From: Cellulomonas humilata
Lineage (GTDB): Bacteria > Actinomycetota > Actinomycetes > Actinomycetales > Cellulomonadaceae
Direction: 5' to 3'
Assembly (NCBI RefSeq): GCF_013359775.1
Contig: NZ_JABMCI010000067.1
Span: forward strand, 186,001-250,000
Length of the DNA stretch: 64,000 bases
Made by a program: the position numbers and the translations under genes. The notes under the pieces were generated by a model, which did no database searches, was not told the DNA's origin, and saw only the letters and a list, made by a program, of their open reading frames with translations. Shown piece by piece: positions 62,004-64,000 of the stretch; within the stretch, counting starts at the first letter, position 1; the number at the start of each line of letters is the position of its first letter.

Positions 62004-64000
62004 GAGCCGGCCAGGAGGTCGGAGAGGGCGACGACGAGCCCGGCCGGCGGGCGCCAGGACACCACGCCGAACGGGACGCCGTCGACGGTCGGCGTCGCCG
62101 GGCCGGCCATCCCTCGCAGGAACAGGTACAGGCCCCCGCCCAGGTGCTCGGCCGGGTCGTAGAGCGGGAGACGCCAGCGCAGGTAGCGGTGCAGCGCCGC
62201 CGAGTACAGCAGCAGCTGGAGCGGGTAGTGGGCGTCGATCATCGCGGCGAGCGTCGACGCCGGCCGGTAGTGCCACAGCGAGAGCGGCTCGTCGAACGCG
62301 CCGAGGCGGTTGGTCTTGTAGTCGACGACGACGTAGCGGTGGCCGCCGGGCACGTCCGCGGGCACGCGCAGCACCGCGTCGATGGAGCCCGTGAGGTAGC
62401 CGCGCAGGCGGGCGCCGGACAGCGACTCGTCGCCGAGGCGGTCGGCGTAGGCCCCGAACGGGTCGTCGGCGGGCAGGTGGGTGCGCAGCAGACCGGCGAC
62501 GTCCCGCAGGGCGCCGGCGTCCCGCCCACGGCCGAGGTCCCCACCGGCGAGCGGCAGCTCGAACTCGAGCTCGGCCAGGCGGTCCGGCGGGCCGATCGCG
62601 GCCAGGGACAGTCCGCCGGCCAGCGGTCCGAGCGGGGTGCGCAGCGACGGGAGCATCGCCGCGGCCACCGCGCCGGCATCGACGGCCAGGAGCGCGCCCG
62701 TCCCGGCCTCGGCGCAGCGGGTCGCGAGCTCCCCGGCCAGGTCCGGCGCGCTGGTGTCCACGAGCTCCAGCACGCGGTGCGCGAACGTGCCGAACGTGGT
62801 GCCGGACGGCAGGTCGGCCATCGGAGAGGGCAGGTCGCGGGCGGCCGCGTGGTCGTCGCCCGCCGGCGCGATCACGTCCGGCTCGTCCTGCACCCCGGGC
62901 GCCTCCGGCTCCGACCCGACGCGCTCCCGCCCGGCCGCAGGCTCGTGCGCGGCAGCGGTGAGCGCCGAGTAGGACGTCCGACGCCACGTCACGTCCGGTC
63001 GTCGTCCCAGCGTCGCCGCTCGGAGGTCCGCGGCCGGGGAGGCCGGTGGCGCCCACGGCCGGGTGGCGGTCGCCGAGGTCACGACCTCGAGCTCCAGCTC
63101 GCCTCTGCCCCGTGCGGCGAGGGCCTGCAGCGTGTCCGTGGTCCGGGCGTCGGTGGTCGTCCGCACCAGCTCCGCCGGGTTGCCGTCCCCGTCGCGGGCG
63201 CCGAGCAGGAGGCGGGTGAGCGCGCCGCGCACGGAGATCGTGGAGGGTGCCCACCAGACCACGACCTGGCTGGTGGCCCGCGTGAGAGCGACGTACGCGA
63301 GGCGCAGGCCCTCCCCGTCGTCGGCGGCAGAACCCGCCGCGCGCGCCTCGTCGTAACCCGGGCTGCCCTTCCCGCCGACGTGCAGCCGGCGGACGTCGTC
63401 GCGGTCGTACCCGATCGTCGCCGGGGTGGGCGGCGTGTACTTGTCCCAGAGGAACGGCACCAGCACGACGGGGAACTGGAGCCCCTTGCTCGCGTGCACC
63501 GTGATGACCTGCACGGCTGCGGCGTCGGTCTCCAGCCGGCGGCTGCGCTCCTCGGTGTAGTCCCGACCGGCCTCGTCGACCCGGGCGCGCAGCCACTCGA
63601 GGAGCGCAGCCGCGCCGAGGCCGTCGTCCGTCGCGGCGGCGTGCAGCGCCTCGCCGACGTGCCGGACGTCGGTCAGGCGGCGCTCGCCGTCCGGAAGTCG
63701 GACCAGACGCTCCCGCAGGCCGGCGGTGGCAGCGGCCTCGAGCAGGGAGGCGACGCCGTGGTCGTCGAGCACGCGCGACCACGTGCGCAGCAGGTCGGCC
63801 AGCTGGTCGCGGCGCTCGTCGGACGCCTCCGCGAGCTCGGTCGTGGTCCAGCCGACGAACGGCGTGAGGGCGGCCGCCGAGACGAACCCGCTGACGCCGG
63901 GGCGCGCGAGCGCCGAGAGCAGGGTGAGCCAGTCGCGCGCCGACGGCGTGCCGAACACGCTGGTCAGCATCGAGATGACGGCCGGCACGCCGACCGCCGC
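62000..64000 (-). CDS. recB: Exodeoxyribonuclease V beta subunit RecB, 3' part
   Basis: The C-terminal ~666 residues of RecB; the gene continues beyond the window. Visible are the helicase motif VITVHASKGLQFPVVLVP, LAYVALTRAT, and the nuclease domain with GSIDAVLRV and VVDYKTNRLG, holding the catalytic Asp and Lys. With recD it forms the regular RecBCD enzyme, so this genome has that complex in addition to the AddAB-like pair in the island. Confidence 0.92.
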   Translation of the reverse strand, partial: AAVGVPAVISMLTSVFGTPSARDWLTLLSALARPGVSGFVSAAALTPFVGWTTTELAEASDERRDQLADLLRTWSRVLDDHGVASLLEAAATAGLRERLVRLPDGERRLTDVRHVGEALHAAATDDGLGAAALLEWLRARVDEAGRDYTEERSRRLETDAAAVQVITVHASKGLQFPVVLVPFLWDKYTPPTPATIGYDRDDVRRLHVGGKGSPGYDEARAAGSAADDGEGLRLAYVALTRATSQVVVWWAPSTISVRGALTRLLLGARDGDGNPAELVRTTTDARTTDTLQALAARGRGELELEVVTSATATRPWAPPASPAADLRAATLGRRPDVTWRRTSYSALTAAAHEPAAGRERVGSEPEAPGVQDEPDVIAPAGDDHAAARDLPSPMADLPSGTTFGTFAHRVLELVDTSAPDLAGELATRCAEAGTGALLAVDAGAVAAAMLPSLRTPLGPLAGGLSLAAIGPPDRLAELEFELPLAGGDLGRGRDAGALRDVAGLLRTHLPADDPFGAYADRLGDESLSGARLRGYLTGSIDAVLRVPADVPGGHRYVVVDYKTNRLGAFDEPLSLWHYRPASTLAAMIDAHYPLQLLLYSAALHRYLRWRLPLYDPAEHLGGGLYLFLRGMAGPATPTVDGVPFGVVSWRPPAGLVVALSDLLAGS

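Noticed and set aside
62004-63782. Upstream extension of recD in the same frame
   Set aside because: It is recB read out of frame. The RecD start is fixed by the ATGA overlap with the recB stop.

Overview
The window is high-GC DNA, roughly 70% G+C judged by eye, with many GTG starts and several probable leaderless promoters (a TANNNT box 6-7 nt before the start codon). It also carries the trio histidine phosphatase / DUF3090 / SCO1664 that is conserved in actinobacteria. I infer an Actinomycetota genome, probably from the Micrococcales (Cellulomonas-like). The genus is a guess.

Bases 1 to about 41,175 are a defence island. Bases 1-20,928 hold a BREX type 2 (Pgl) operon: pglW (5' end outside the window), two tandem pglX methyltransferase genes, pglY, pglZ, brxD and brxHI, all overlapping or only a few bases apart. 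The two pglX copies are joined by a 30-codon ORF that reads as the start of pglY fused to the end of pglW. This is a duplication scar that preserves stop-start coupling. Converging on the BREX operon is a three-gene minus-strand unit (20,933-23,767): a MazG-like protein that has lost its second metal motif, a GIY-YIG/DUF2075 helicase, and a protein whose C-terminus is a clear homologue of the C-terminus of the PglZ in this locus. Next come two overlapping dynamin-like GTPase genes (24,173-29,715) flanked by a perfect 32-bp direct repeat, then an AddB-like/AddA-like nuclease-helicase pair (29,807-36,096) and an HNH endonuclease (36,182-37,441).

Bases 37,442-41,175 are the worn right end of the island: a small membrane protein, a pseudogene of a PKD-type mobile-element protein, a membrane-anchored receiver-like protein, and a protein with a HEPN-like R-X4-H motif. 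The end is marked by a 20-nt sequence matching the 3' end of a tmRNA (or tRNA-Ala) gene. Four GTCAACG heptamers surround it, so it looks like an attachment site.

Bases 41,282-56,259 look mostly like ordinary chromosome: a ZIP metal transporter, an IS481 transposase remnant, a GNAT acetyltransferase, an esterase plus lone E2-type acyltransferase, an RlmG-like rRNA methyltransferase, a MoxR/VWA pair, a short-chain dehydrogenase, the phosphatase/DUF3090/SCO1664 cluster and a metalloprotease without a signal peptide. At 56,408-60,288 sits a compact set that I regard as the best candidate for a little-described immune system: a PLAT-like small protein, a patatin phospholipase, a TRPM-type SLOG protein and a protein joining a nucleoside-deoxyribosyltransferase-like domain to a TPR scaffold. 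The window closes with recD and the 3' part of recB on the minus strand.
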